Shown here piece after piece: positions 1 to 7,226 of a stretch of DNA of 29,313 nucleotides. The first letter of the stretch is position 1, and each line of letters opens with the position of its first letter. The position numbers and the translations under genes were made by a program. The notes under the pieces are model-generated. The model did no database searches and had not been told where the DNA came from. It worked only from the letters and a program-made list of their open reading frames with translations. Source of the stretch: Ruminiclostridium sp. (GTDB lineage Bacteria > Bacillota_A > Clostridia > Oscillospirales > Ruminococcaceae); the NCBI GenBank assembly GCA_017550775.1, contig JAFZOA010000629.1:1-29313 (forward strand), in the 5' to 3' direction.

Positions 1-85
1 AATATCATAGACACATGGGTCCATGCCGTAACACGGAACTTGAATGGTCTTGTTACAGAACAAACATACTTTTTTGACAGTCTGA

Positions 86-116
86 AAGTCCCGACACCTT
101 TACGGTGCCGGGACTT
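86..116 (-). terminator. Probable terminator of glgP
   Basis: A 13-bp stem (86-98 with 104-116, one G-T wobble) with a 5-nt loop lies 25 bases past the glgP stop. In the minus direction it is followed only by a short T run (TTTC), and in the plus direction by a T-rich stretch, so it may work both ways. Bases 1-85 show no gene that I can support. Confidence 0.6.
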
Positions 117-140
117 GCTTGTTTTTTAGCTTTTTCCGTA

Positions 141-2510
141 TCAGAGAGCTACCTTCTCTATCTTCCAGATCTCCTTGGCATAGTCCGCTATCGTTCTGTC
201 GGAGCTGAACTTTCCGGCAGAAGCCATGTTCATCCAGCACTTCTTCGCAAACGCGAACTTGTCGGAGTAGTCCTTGTTGAGCTTGAGCTTTGCCTTGACG
301 TAGCTGTCAAGATCGCCGAGAACATAGTAGTTGTCCGCTCTGTGCCAGTGCGCACCGTCCAGCAGCGAGAAGTAAAGCTCGCGGAAATCGCCGCTTCCGC
401 CGTCGCTTACAGTACCGTCGATAAGACTGCGCACTACGCGGCCTATCTTCGGATCCTTCTCGATAGTATAGCGCGGGTCATAGATCTTCATGATGCTCTC
501 CAGATCCTTGACGGTAGCGCCGAAGATGTAGTTGTTCTCCTTACCGGCTTCCTGCGCTATTTCAACATTCGCGCCGTCGAGAGTTCCGAGAGTTACCGTA
601 CCGTTGAGCATCAGCTTCATGTTGCCGGTGCCGCTCGCTTCCGTGCCGGCGGTGGAGATCTGCTCGGATACGTCAGCCGCGGTAACAAGCTTTTCGGCGT
701 AGGAAACGCGGTAGTTCTGCACGAACACTACCTTCAACAGGTCGCGGGTGTCGGGATCCTCGTTTACTATGCGTCCTATCTCGTTGATGTACTTGATGAC
801 AGCCTTTGCTCTGCGGTAGCCGGGAGCCGACTTCGCGCCGAAGATGAATGTCATCGGGTGGAAGTCCTTGATCGAGCCGTCCTTGATGCCGTAGTAGATG
901 TAGAGTATGCCGAATGCGTTGAGAAGCTGGCGCTTGTACTCGTGCAGGCGCTTTATCTGGATGTCGAAGATGCTGTTCGGGTCGATATCGACGCCCTCAT
1001 GCTCCTTGATGTACGCGGCGAGCTGCACCTTCTTCTCGTGCTTGATATCCATGAAGCGCTGGAGCTCGTTCTTGTTATCCGCGAACCATTTGAGCTTCTG
1101 GAGCTGTTCGAGGTCGGTCATCCACTCTGTACCCTTGTTGAGCTCGTTGATGAGTGCGGAGAGCTCCTTGTTGCACAGTGCGAGCCAGCGGCGGGGTGTG
1201 ATGCCGTTAGTCTTGTTCTGGAACTTCTTCGGGTAGAGCTTGTACCAGTCCTTCAGAGCGTCGGTTTTCAGTATCTCGGTATGTATCTCCGCGACACCGT
1301 TGACGTATGTGGAGCAGAAAATAGCCATTCTTGCCATGTGGATAAGGTCGCCCGCGACTATCTTCATGGGGTCGATCTCGGGCTTGAACTTGCCCGCCTT
1401 GAAGAGCTCGCCTATGAATGCTTCGTTGATCTGGAGAATGATCTCATAGATACGCGGAACGACTTCCTTCATGATGTCGGTGCTCCACTTTTCAAGCGCT
1501 TCCGCCATGATAGTGTGGTTGGTGTAGTTGAAGGTCTTCTTCGCGATCTCAAGCGCGTCAAAGAAGTCGATGCCTTCCTCGTCAACGAGTATTCTGATAA
1601 GCTCGGGAATAGAGATAACGGGGTGGGTGTCGTTGAGCTGAATGGTGATCTTTTCGTAGAACCTTCTCATGTCGCCGCCGCCGCGCTTGTACTTCTTCAC
1701 GATGTCCTGAACGGACGCGGACGAGAAGAAGTATTCCTGCTTAAGGCGCAGTATCTTGCCCTCGCGGGTGTCGTCGTTGGGGTACAGGACGCGTGAGATA
1801 TCCTGTGCCATACGCTGTTCACGAGCCGCTTCGTCGTACTTCTGCGCGTTGAACAGGTCGAAGTCGAACTCCTTGACGGGCTCGGCCTGCCAGAGGCGAA
1901 GGGTGCTGATATGGTCGGTGCCGTACGCCACGCTCGGCATATCGTACGGCACGGCGATAACGGTCTGGTCGCCGTATTTTACCTCCACTGCGTCGGAGTT
2001 CACGCGCTTGCTCCACGGGTCGCCGTATCTTGTCCAGTCGTCAGCCTCTTCACACTGGAAGCCGTCCTTTATGGACTGCTTGAACAGACCGTACTTGTAG
2101 CGTATGCCGTAGCCGTCGAGCGGTAAGTCGAGGGTAGCGGCACTGTCGAGGAAGCAGGCTGCGAGACGACCGAGACCGCCGTTACCGAGCGCCGCGTCTT
2201 CGATCTCTTCAAGGTCGGCAAGATCAACGCCGACTTCCTTAAGTGCGGCTTCGACCTCCTCCTCGATACCGAGACACAGCAGGTTGTTGTAGATAGCGCG
2301 GCCTACAAGGAACTCCATGGAGAAGTAGCAGGCGCGGCGGCTGTTGAGGTGAGCCTGTCTGCTCTTTGCCCAGTTATCCGAGATAGAGCGCATCACCACG
2401 CAGGACACCGCGAAGTGAATCTGCTGCGGTGTAGCCTCGGATACCGCTACGCCGTATTCTTCCGATATGATCTTTTCAAACTGCTTTAAGAATTCTTCTT
2501 TGTTGAACAT
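141..2510 (-). CDS. glgP: Glycogen/alpha-glucan phosphorylase
   Basis: This 789-aa cytosolic enzyme of glycosyltransferase family 35 uses pyridoxal phosphate to release glucose-1-phosphate from glycogen or maltodextrin. The length is normal for bacterial GlgP/MalP. The pyridoxal-phosphate motif EASGTGNMK is intact, with the Schiff-base lysine at about residue 632. The N-terminal motif YFSMEFLVGR (about 62-71) and the segments ALGNGGLGRLAACFLDS and NDTHP are also present. The ATG is preceded by AAGGAAAA and a promoter 60-90 bases upstream. No other glycogen gene is adjacent, so it appears monocistronic. Glycogen and maltodextrin phosphorylase cannot be separated by inspection. It is a host housekeeping gene, outside the prophage. 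Confidence 0.96.
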   Translation of the reverse strand: MFNKEEFLKQFEKIISEEYGVAVSEATPQQIHFAVSCVVMRSISDNWAKSRQAHLNSRRACYFSMEFLVGRAIYNNLLCLGIEEEVEAALKEVGVDLADLEEIEDAALGNGGLGRLAACFLDSAATLDLPLDGYGIRYKYGLFKQSIKDGFQCEEADDWTRYGDPWSKRVNSDAVEVKYGDQTVIAVPYDMPSVAYGTDHISTLRLWQAEPVKEFDFDLFNAQKYDEAAREQRMAQDISRVLYPNDDTREGKILRLKQEYFFSSASVQDIVKKYKRGGGDMRRFYEKITIQLNDTHPVISIPELIRILVDEEGIDFFDALEIAKKTFNYTNHTIMAEALEKWSTDIMKEVVPRIYEIILQINEAFIGELFKAGKFKPEIDPMKIVAGDLIHMARMAIFCSTYVNGVAEIHTEILKTDALKDWYKLYPKKFQNKTNGITPRRWLALCNKELSALINELNKGTEWMTDLEQLQKLKWFADNKNELQRFMDIKHEKKVQLAAYIKEHEGVDIDPNSIFDIQIKRLHEYKRQLLNAFGILYIYYGIKDGSIKDFHPMTFIFGAKSAPGYRRAKAVIKYINEIGRIVNEDPDTRDLLKVVFVQNYRVSYAEKLVTAADVSEQISTAGTEASGTGNMKLMLNGTVTLGTLDGANVEIAQEAGKENNYIFGATVKDLESIMKIYDPRYTIEKDPKIGRVVRSLIDGTVSDGGSGDFRELYFSLLDGAHWHRADNYYVLGDLDSYVKAKLKLNKDYSDKFAFAKKCWMNMASAGKFSSDRTIADYAKEIWKIEKVAL

Positions 2511-2572
2511 CTTTGAGTTTTCCTTTCGTTTGTTTCTTATACTATCACCCTGTGAGTAGTATCACGGGATAT

Positions 2573-2601
2573 ATTATACCACATTTCCGCCAAAAATGCA
2601 A
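2573..2601 (-). promoter_or_regulatory. glgP promoter
   Basis: On the minus strand TTGCAT (-35) and TATAAT (-10) are separated by 17 bases. The -10 is about 60 bases upstream of the glgP start. The whole 29-base element resembles the promoter at 6576-6604 (22 of 29 identical). Confidence 0.7.
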
Positions 2602-2634
2602 GCCCTAATTTACGGCTCACTGTTAAAAAAGCAC

Positions 2635-2661
2635 AAAAATCCCGTCGAATGCGGGATTTTT
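2635..2661 (-). terminator. Terminator of the feo operon
   Basis: A perfect 10-bp inverted repeat (AAAAATCCCG at 2635-2644, CGGGATTTTT at 2652-2661) has a 7-nt loop. It lies about 100 bases downstream of the last feo gene. A and T runs on the two sides make it potentially bidirectional, but only the minus-strand operon reads into it. Confidence 0.8.
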
Positions 2662-2761
2662 GCACTGTTTTTATACGATGTAAACAAAATTTGTTGTTGT
2701 TTTTGTACAATAATGACCAAAGGTCAAGATGTAGCTGTCAGCGCAGAAAAGAGGGAAGGGC

Positions 2762-2947
2762 TCAATCGGTTTCTTTCCCCTTACTCTGCTCTTTGTCCGG
2801 GCAGTTTCCGCCTTTACGGCACCTGTCGCAAGCGCCGCAGCTCCCGCAGCAGCCGCCCTTCCTGCGGCTCCGGACTGCAAGTATCACTGCTCCCGCGACT
2901 ATTGCCGCTATCACAAGTATCAGAACGATATCCGTTGTATTCATCAT
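2762..2947 (-). CDS. FeoB-associated Cys-rich membrane protein
   Basis: This small protein has 61 aa from the ATG at 2947. One hydrophobic segment (about residues 6-25) is followed by basic residues and a cluster of six cysteines (CCGSCGACDRC...C), then a charged tail. This is the layout of the FeoB-associated Cys-rich membrane protein family, thought to assist ferrous iron uptake, possibly as a membrane iron-binding accessory. The start overlaps the feoB stop (ATGATGA), so translation is probably coupled. A longer reading upstream would lie inside feoB in another frame and is not credible. Confidence 0.85.
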   Translation of the reverse strand: MMNTTDIVLILVIAAIVAGAVILAVRSRRKGGCCGSCGACDRCRKGGNCPDKEQSKGKETD

Positions 2948-5310
2948 GCCGCCCCCAGAAGAACGCCCGCCAGGTGTACAAGGAATGCCGCGAGCCATGC
3001 CACGGCGCACTGCCAGAAGACAACTCCGACAGCCCACTTGCGCCCGAGCTCACGCTTTATGGACGTTATCGCGGCGACGCAGGGAGTGTAGATCAGTGAG
3101 AATACCAGGAACGAAAGCGCGGAAAGTGTGGTCAGAGCAGAGCCGATTCCCTCGGTGTAAAGTATCTCAATAGTGGATACAACGCTTTCCTTCGCCATAA
3201 AGCCGCTTACGAGCGATACCACCAGCCGCCAGTCCCCGAGCCCGATCGGAGCCATTACAGGTGCGATAAGACCCGCCCCGCGTGCAAGTATGCTGTTCCC
3301 GGCATCGCTTGTGAGCCTCATGCCGAGGTCGAAGCTTTGCAGGAACCATACCGCGAGGGACGCTATCAGAATGACAGAGAACGCCCTCTGGAGGAAGTCC
3401 TTCGCCTTTTCCCACAGGAGCTGCGCCACGTTGCCCACTCCCGGCATACGGTAGTTCGGAAGCTCCATGACGAAGGGCACAGCCTCGCCCTTGAACAGGG
3501 TCTTCTTGTACAGGCACGCCGCGAGTATCCCGACAAGCACTCCGAACAGATACAGTCCAATGTAAATGAGCCAGCCTATCCCGGGGAAGAACGCGTCAAC
3601 GAAGAACGCGTATATCGGCATCTTTGCCGAGCAGCTCATGAACGGTGTGAGCAGTATCGTCATCTTACGGTCGCGCTCACTCGGCATGGTGCGCGTCGCC
3701 ATGACCGCCGGCACCGAGCAGCCGAAGCCTATGAGCAGCGGCACTATGCTCCGTCCGGAAAGACCTATCTTACGCAGCATCTTGTCCATGAAGAACGCAA
3801 CGCGCGCTATATAGCCGCTGTCCTCAAGAATGGAGAGGAAGAAGAACAGGGTCACTATTACCGGAAGGAAGCTAAGGACGCTTCCTACGCCTTCAAACAG
3901 TCCTCCGACGATAAGACCGTGTATCACCTCGTTGACATCGGCGGCGGTGAGCGCTTCGTCAACAAGCTCTGTCAGCGCGCCGACGCCAGTTTCTATCAGA
4001 TCCTGAAGAAATGCGCCTATGACGTTGAACGATAGAAACGATATCAGCAGCATTATGACGATAAACAGCGGTATAGCGGTGTATTTACCGGTAAGTACGC
4101 GGTCTATCCTTCGGCTCCGGATATGCTCCTTGCTCTCGTGAGGCTTGGTAACTGCGGCGGCGCATACTCTGAATATGAATGAGAACCGCATATCGGCTAT
4201 CGCGGCGCTTCGGTCAAGTCCGCGCTCCGATTCGAGCTGAGAAACGATGTGCTCTATCGTCTCCTCCTCGTTACGGTCCAGCCCGAGCTGCGTTATCACC
4301 GGTTCGTCGCCCTCCGCCACCTTGCTTGCGGCAAATCGTATCGGAAGGCCGGCGGACTCCGCGTGGTCGTCGATGAGGTGAGCTATACCGTGCAGGCATC
4401 TGTGGACTGCGCCGCCGTTGTGTGAACGGTCGCAGATATCCTGTCGCACAGGCTTTTCCTGATAGTACGCGATGTGCAGGGCATGGGACACAAGCTCCTC
4501 AATACCCTCGTTCTTGGCGGCGGAGATCGGGACTACCGGGACTCCGAGCCGCGCCTCCATTTCGTTTACGTCGATACCGCCGCCGTTCGCGGTCAGCTCA
4601 TCCATCATGTTCAGCGCCACGACCATGGGTATGTCCATTTCGAGGAGCTGAACGGTCAGATACAGGTTGCGCTCGATGTTGGTGACATCGACTATATTTA
4701 TGATCGCGTGGGGCTTTTCGTCAAGCACAAAGCTTCGCGAGACGATCTCCTCGCTCGTGTACGGCGACATGGAGTAAATTCCGGGAAGGTCAGTTATTAC
4801 CGCCTCGGGGTGACCCTTGATGACACCGTCCTTACGGTCAACGGTAACTCCGGGAAAGTTGCCGACATGCTGTTTCGAACCGGTAAGCCGGTTGAACAGG
4901 GTTGTCTTGCCGCTGTTCTGGTTGCCGACAAGCGCAAGCTTCAGGGTAGTTCCTTCCGGCAGCGGGTCGCCGCTCCCCTTGGGGTGGAACTTTCCTCCCT
5001 CGCCGAGACCGGGGTGTGCGGTCTGGCGCTTATCGCCCTTCTTCACGACGGAGGACTTCTTTACCTCTGCCTGTGTACTGTGGGGTCGTTCCGAGACCTC
5101 TATCTGTTCGGCATCCGCAAGGCGCAGGGTGAGTTCATACCCGTGCAGACGCAGCTCCATAGGGTCTCCCATGGGGGCGAACTTCACGAGGGTGAGCTCG
5201 GTACCCGGAATAACGCCCATGTCAAGGAAATGCTGGCGGAGCGCGCCGCTTCCGCCTACTTTCTCAACAACTACGGTCTCGCCCGCCTTTATATCTTTCA
5301 GTGTAGTCAA
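2944..5310 (-). CDS. feoB: Ferrous iron transporter, FeoA-FeoB fusion
   Basis: About 788 aa from a TTG start at 5310. An FeoA SH3-like domain (about 1-72) joins through a charged linker to the FeoB GTPase domain: G1 GNQNSGKT (129-136), G3 DLPG (about 174-177) and an NMMD G4 motif. The C-terminal membrane domain contains the Gate-type segment GRSIVPLLIGFGCSVPAVMATRT. It imports Fe2+ across the inner membrane. The frame stays open back to 5643, but upstream of 5310 it would cross the promoter at 5363-5391 and has no plausible ATG with a ribosome site; AAAGGAG lies 12 bases before the TTG. FeoA-FeoB fusions are common in Clostridia. The gene is translationally coupled to the Cys-rich protein behind it. 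Confidence 0.94.
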   Translation of the reverse strand: MTTLKDIKAGETVVVEKVGGSGALRQHFLDMGVIPGTELTLVKFAPMGDPMELRLHGYELTLRLADAEQIEVSERPHSTQAEVKKSSVVKKGDKRQTAHPGLGEGGKFHPKGSGDPLPEGTTLKLALVGNQNSGKTTLFNRLTGSKQHVGNFPGVTVDRKDGVIKGHPEAVITDLPGIYSMSPYTSEEIVSRSFVLDEKPHAIINIVDVTNIERNLYLTVQLLEMDIPMVVALNMMDELTANGGGIDVNEMEARLGVPVVPISAAKNEGIEELVSHALHIAYYQEKPVRQDICDRSHNGGAVHRCLHGIAHLIDDHAESAGLPIRFAASKVAEGDEPVITQLGLDRNEEETIEHIVSQLESERGLDRSAAIADMRFSFIFRVCAAAVTKPHESKEHIRSRRIDRVLTGKYTAIPLFIVIMLLISFLSFNVIGAFLQDLIETGVGALTELVDEALTAADVNEVIHGLIVGGLFEGVGSVLSFLPVIVTLFFFLSILEDSGYIARVAFFMDKMLRKIGLSGRSIVPLLIGFGCSVPAVMATRTMPSERDRKMTILLTPFMSCSAKMPIYAFFVDAFFPGIGWLIYIGLYLFGVLVGILAACLYKKTLFKGEAVPFVMELPNYRMPGVGNVAQLLWEKAKDFLQRAFSVILIASLAVWFLQSFDLGMRLTSDAGNSILARGAGLIAPVMAPIGLGDWRLVVSLVSGFMAKESVVSTIEILYTEGIGSALTTLSALSFLVFSLIYTPCVAAITSIKRELGRKWAVGVVFWQCAVAWLAAFLVHLAGVLLGAA

Positions 5311-5362
5311 TTTATCGCTCTTCTCCTTTATTATGCAGTGCGGTCTACCCGCTGTGACTGTA

Positions 5363-5391
5363 ATTATATCACATTTTTGGCGATTTGACAA
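5363..5391 (-). promoter_or_regulatory. feo operon promoter
   Basis: Minus-strand TTGTCA and TATAAT are 17 bases apart, about 50 bases upstream of the TTG start of feoAB. No clear Fur box was identified by eye. The rest of the 5311-5540 intergenic stretch is AT-rich with no gene visible. Confidence 0.75.
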
Positions 5392-5539
5392 TGTTTTTTC
5401 TGAGAATGCACGAGGTAAGTAATGCCTTGTACCGTTCGTCATTTTGGCTATAATGCGATGTAAAATAGTTGCTAAATTTGGAATATCAGACAACCTTGAG
5501 CTGTTTTTTCTTATATTTGCATAAAAATGAAAAAAACAC

Positions 5540-5568
5540 TTGATTTTTTTGAAAAAGTGTGCTATAAT
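5540..5568 (+). promoter_or_regulatory. Promoter of the tRNA pair
   Basis: TTGATT (5540-5545) and TATAAT (5563-5568) are separated by 17 bases and end 22 bases before tRNA-Leu. A run of A and T around the -35 may act as an UP element. Confidence 0.8.
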
Positions 5569-5590
5569 ATCATCTACAGTCTTAATATTC

Positions 5591-5677
5591 GCGGATGTGG
5601 CGGAATTGGCAGACGCGCTGGCTTCAGGTGCCAGTGGCAGCAATGTCGTGTGGGTTCAAGTCCCGTCATCCGCACCA
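5591..5677 (+). tRNA. tRNA-Leu (CAG)
   Basis: An 87-nt class II tRNA. The acceptor stem is GCGGATG/CATCCGC, the anticodon stem-loop CTGGC-TTCAGGT-GCCAG has anticodon CAG, and a long variable arm and GGTTCAAGTCC T-arm follow. CCA is encoded. All stems pair as expected. Confidence 0.96.
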
Positions 5678-5710
5678 TAAGTCTGTCGGCGGGATGCCGC
5701 CGTTATATTT

Positions 5711-5787
5711 CGAGGTGTGGCTCAGTTTGGTAGAGCGCTGCGTTCGGGACGCAGAGGCCGTGGGTTCAAGTCCCGTCACCTCGACCA
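5711..5787 (+). tRNA. tRNA-Pro (CGG)
   Basis: A 77-nt tRNA with acceptor stem CGAGGTG/CACCTCG, anticodon stem-loop CTGCG-TTCGGGA-CGCAG (anticodon CGG), T-arm GGTTCAAGTCC and encoded CCA. It is co-transcribed with tRNA-Leu. Its 3' end is the last recognisable host feature before prophage genes, so it is the likeliest integration site. Confidence 0.96.
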
Positions 5788-5801
5788 ATTGTCGAATGAC
5801 C

Positions 5802-5847
5802 AAACGCCCCGCAAAACCGCTTATAATCAAGGTTTTGCGGGGCGTTT
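5802..5847 (+). terminator. Terminator after tRNA-Pro
   Basis: A perfect 17-bp inverted repeat (5802-5818 with 5831-5847, GC-rich core GCCCCGC) has a 12-nt loop. It starts 15 bases after the tRNA. The T run is short (GTTT inside the stem end, then GTTTAG). It could belong to the host or to an integration footprint. Confidence 0.8.
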
Positions 5848-5894
5848 GTTTAGCTTTTCAATCCGTACACTCTGGCGCAAAATAGCACACAAAA

Positions 5895-5924
5895 TGACAA
5901 CTATGGGTGTCAGATAGGGTGTCA
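5895..5924. repeat. GGGTGTCA direct repeats, possible integrase arm sites
   Basis: GGGTGTCA occurs at 5905-5912 and 5917-5924, a spacing of 12 bases, with an inverted TGACAA at 5895-5900. Such short repeats close to a tRNA 3' end are typical of recombinase or excisionase arm sites at an attachment junction. This is inferred from position only. Confidence 0.35.
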
Positions 5925-5944
5925 AAAACTACTGCAAAAAAAGG

Positions 5945-5979
5945 CGGTATGCTTCCCTTTGATAGAGGTAGGCATACCG
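5945..5979 (-). terminator. Terminator-like hairpin, minus direction
   Basis: CGGTATGC (5945-5952) and GCATACCG (5972-5979) form an 8-bp stem. In the minus direction the stem is followed by CC and a run of seven T. It may end transcription coming from the minus-strand HTH gene at 6343-6546 before it reaches the tRNAs. Confidence 0.55.
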
Positions 5980-5985
5980 TATTTT

Positions 5986-6053
5986 GTTATTCTCTAACGC
6001 CTTTTGTGATATTCTAACAAAACGCTGACAGACAGTTAAAAATCTGTTAGAAT
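5986..6053 (+). promoter_or_regulatory. Promoter and operators of the 6076 HTH gene
   Basis: CTGACA (6025-6030) and TAGAAT (6048-6053) lie 17 bases apart, 22 bases before the gene. The promoter is bracketed by an inverted repeat, ATTCTAACA (6011-6019) and TGTTAGAAT (6045-6053), the latter covering the -10. A related box, GTTATTCTCTAACG, is at 5986-5999. The 19 bases 6012-6030 (TTCTAACAAAACGCTGACA) recur exactly in the avd/DGR promoter in the same position relative to the -35. Autoregulation by the HTH product is inferred. Confidence 0.7.
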
Positions 6054-6075
6054 AATACGAAAGGAGCGTTATGCT

Positions 6076-6300
6076 ATGATTAAGATTGTGTTGTCAACGA
6101 AGCTTGGCGAGCTCCGTATGACGCAGGCAGAGCTGTCCCGCAAGACCAATATCAGACCTTCGACGATCAGCGAATGGTACAATGGCTTTGCGGAACGGAT
6201 CAACCTTGAACATCTTGACCGTATCTGCGAGGTGCTCGGCTGTGAGATCACCGACATTATAGTCCGCGTACCCGCAAGCAAAGATGTACATAAGGACTAA
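6076..6300 (+). CDS. Small Cro/CI-type HTH regulator
   Basis: This 74-aa protein is a single HTH_3-type domain (about residues 8-65) with the pattern MTQAELSRKTNIRPSTISEWYNG for helices 2-3 and the usual later motif LDRICEVLGCEITDII. AGGAG lies 9 bases before the ATG. It has no cleavage or dimerisation domain, so it resembles short Cro-like or YozG-like regulators and not a full CI repressor. Its promoter contains an inverted repeat suited to autoregulation and shares a 19-base element with the DGR promoter, so it is my candidate regulator of the DGR. A terminator follows directly. Confidence 0.88.
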   Translation: MIKIVLSTKLGELRMTQAELSRKTNIRPSTISEWYNGFAERINLEHLDRICEVLGCEITDIIVRVPASKDVHKD

Positions 6301-6308
6301 ACGCCCTT

Positions 6309-6340
6309 CCCCGAATGGCTTTGGCTGTTCGGGGTCTTTT
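6309..6340 (+). terminator. Terminator of the 6076 HTH gene
   Basis: CCCCGAA (6309-6315) pairs with TTCGGGG (6328-6334), followed by TCTTTTTG. It starts 9 bases after the stop codon and separates this gene from the convergent HTH gene at 6343. Confidence 0.85.
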
Positions 6341-6342
6341 TG

Positions 6343-6546
6343 TTAATCGGGGATATGCTCTATCAGATCGCCGGGCTGACAATGAAGCAGATTGCATACT
6401 GTATCAAGGCTCGATATGCCTATCATTTCATTTGACCGTAAATGCTGTATGGCGGAATTGCCAAGAAGATTGTCTTTTTTCAGCTTGTATGAAGTATATC
6501 CCTTTTCTTTCAGCTCTTCCAGAATATCTACTTTATACCGAAACAT
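6343..6546 (-). CDS. Second small Cro/CI-type HTH regulator
   Basis: A 67-aa protein that looks like a minimal HTH_3 fold: VDILEELKEKGYTSYKLKKDN for helices 1-2, then LLGNSAIQHLRSNEMIG for the recognition region, and LDTVCNLLHCQPGDLIEHI at the end. It converges on the 6076 HTH gene. GAGGAAAGGG precedes the ATG by about 9 bases, and a promoter lies at 6576-6604. The opposing HTH pair resembles a compact lysogeny switch, but the two genes do not share an intergenic operator region as cI/cro pairs do. Function is inferred from fold only. Confidence 0.85.
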   Translation of the reverse strand: MFRYKVDILEELKEKGYTSYKLKKDNLLGNSAIQHLRSNEMIGISSLDTVCNLLHCQPGDLIEHIPD

Positions 6547-6575
6547 ATCATCACGCCCTTTCCTCTTTTTCTTTT

Positions 6576-6604
6576 AATATACCACATCTCGCGGGAAAAT
6601 GCAA
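6576..6604 (-). promoter_or_regulatory. Promoter of the minus-strand HTH gene
   Basis: On the minus strand TTGCAT and TATATT are 17 bases apart, about 30 bases upstream of the start. It shares 22 of 29 bases with the glgP promoter, including the ATGTGG preceding the -10. Confidence 0.7.
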
Positions 6605-6643
6605 TAGCGAGGCAGTATTTCGCTGAATTTCGTTCTATATATA

Positions 6644-6724
6644 GGATTGTGCTTATTGTACAATCCGACAAAGATATATTTGTATAATTTGCACAAATGA
6701 AACACAATGCATTCGTAAACATTG
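6644..6724. promoter_or_regulatory. Cluster of inverted repeats, putative operators
   Basis: Three inverted repeats lie between the divergent promoters at 6576 and 6730. They are GGATTGT/ACAATCC (6644-6650, 6660-6666), ATTTGT/ACAAAT (6678-6683, 6693-6698) and CAATG/CATTG (6705-6709, 6720-6724). The first two share a TTGT...ACAA core with similar spacing. They could bind a regulator that controls both directions. Confidence 0.45.
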
Positions 6725-6729
6725 CCGTC

Positions 6730-6758
6730 TTGACTATTCCCGAAAAATCGGCTATAAT
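6730..6758 (+). promoter_or_regulatory. Promoter of the 6814-8902 operon
   Basis: TTGACT (6730-6735) and TATAAT (6753-6758) are exactly 17 bases apart. The spacer contains the palindrome CCGA-AAAA-TCGG (6740-6751), a possible operator. It should drive the three genes that follow, which lie close together on the same strand. Confidence 0.82.
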
Positions 6759-6813
6759 ATAGACATAGCGAAACGATAAACACACTAACTAAATCAACAG
6801 GAGGAAACACAAT

Positions 6814-7191
6814 ATGAAAAAGATAGCAAAGTTCGACGACCTGATGATGAGGGCTCGCAGCGGCGAGGATATCAAGCTCAAAGAACACGGAGTTAATCCC
6901 ACACTCTACTGGGCGTACCAAAAGAGCTTGGATCTCAAACACAGGTACCTCAACTTCAACGACGCGATATGGGATAACCAAATACCCGAGATCGTTCAGC
7001 AACTCCGCGAAGCTGGCAAAAAGAAGTTTACAATATCCAGCACTTACAGCGGAATGACCGAAACAATCCACGAGTTCATCAAGAACGGGTGCAGGTTAAG
7101 CGGAATGACCACCGTAAAAACCTACACTACCAATTGGGAGACCGGCGAAAACGACATAATCCCCGCGTTCGTACTCACAATCAAAGAATAA
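6814..7191 (+). CDS. Phage accessory protein of unknown function
   Basis: A 125-aa soluble protein that I do not recognise. It has a perfect ribosome site (AGGAGG, 8 bases before the ATG) and is the first gene behind the 6730 promoter. The sequence is mixed alpha/beta with no signal peptide, membrane segment or metal motif. A segment such as FTISSTYSGMTETIHEFIKNGC is helical and amphipathic. It lies 35 bases upstream of the amidoligase and is probably co-transcribed, so it may belong to the same pathway or be an independent accessory gene. Confidence 0.8.
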   Translation: MKKIAKFDDLMMRARSGEDIKLKEHGVNPTLYWAYQKSLDLKHRYLNFNDAIWDNQIPEIVQQLREAGKKKFTISSTYSGMTETIHEFIKNGCRLSGMTTVKTYTTNWETGENDIIPAFVLTIKE

Positions 7192-7226
7192 CAATAAACA
7201 CAAACAGACAACAGGAGGACACCACA

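Noticed and set aside
105..1796. A 563-codon plus-strand open frame opposite glgP
   Set aside because: It is the antisense shadow of a highly conserved GC-rich gene. It has no ribosome site or promoter and its translation has no recognisable domain.
2715..2727. TGACC-AAA-GGTCA palindrome near the end of the feo operon
   Set aside because: A 5-bp palindrome with no promoter in the right position on either strand; it could be chance.
5311..5643. Upstream extension of the FeoB frame to 5643
   Set aside because: It would run through the feo promoter and into tRNA-Leu on the opposite strand, and it lacks a start with a ribosome site. FeoA begins normally at 5310.
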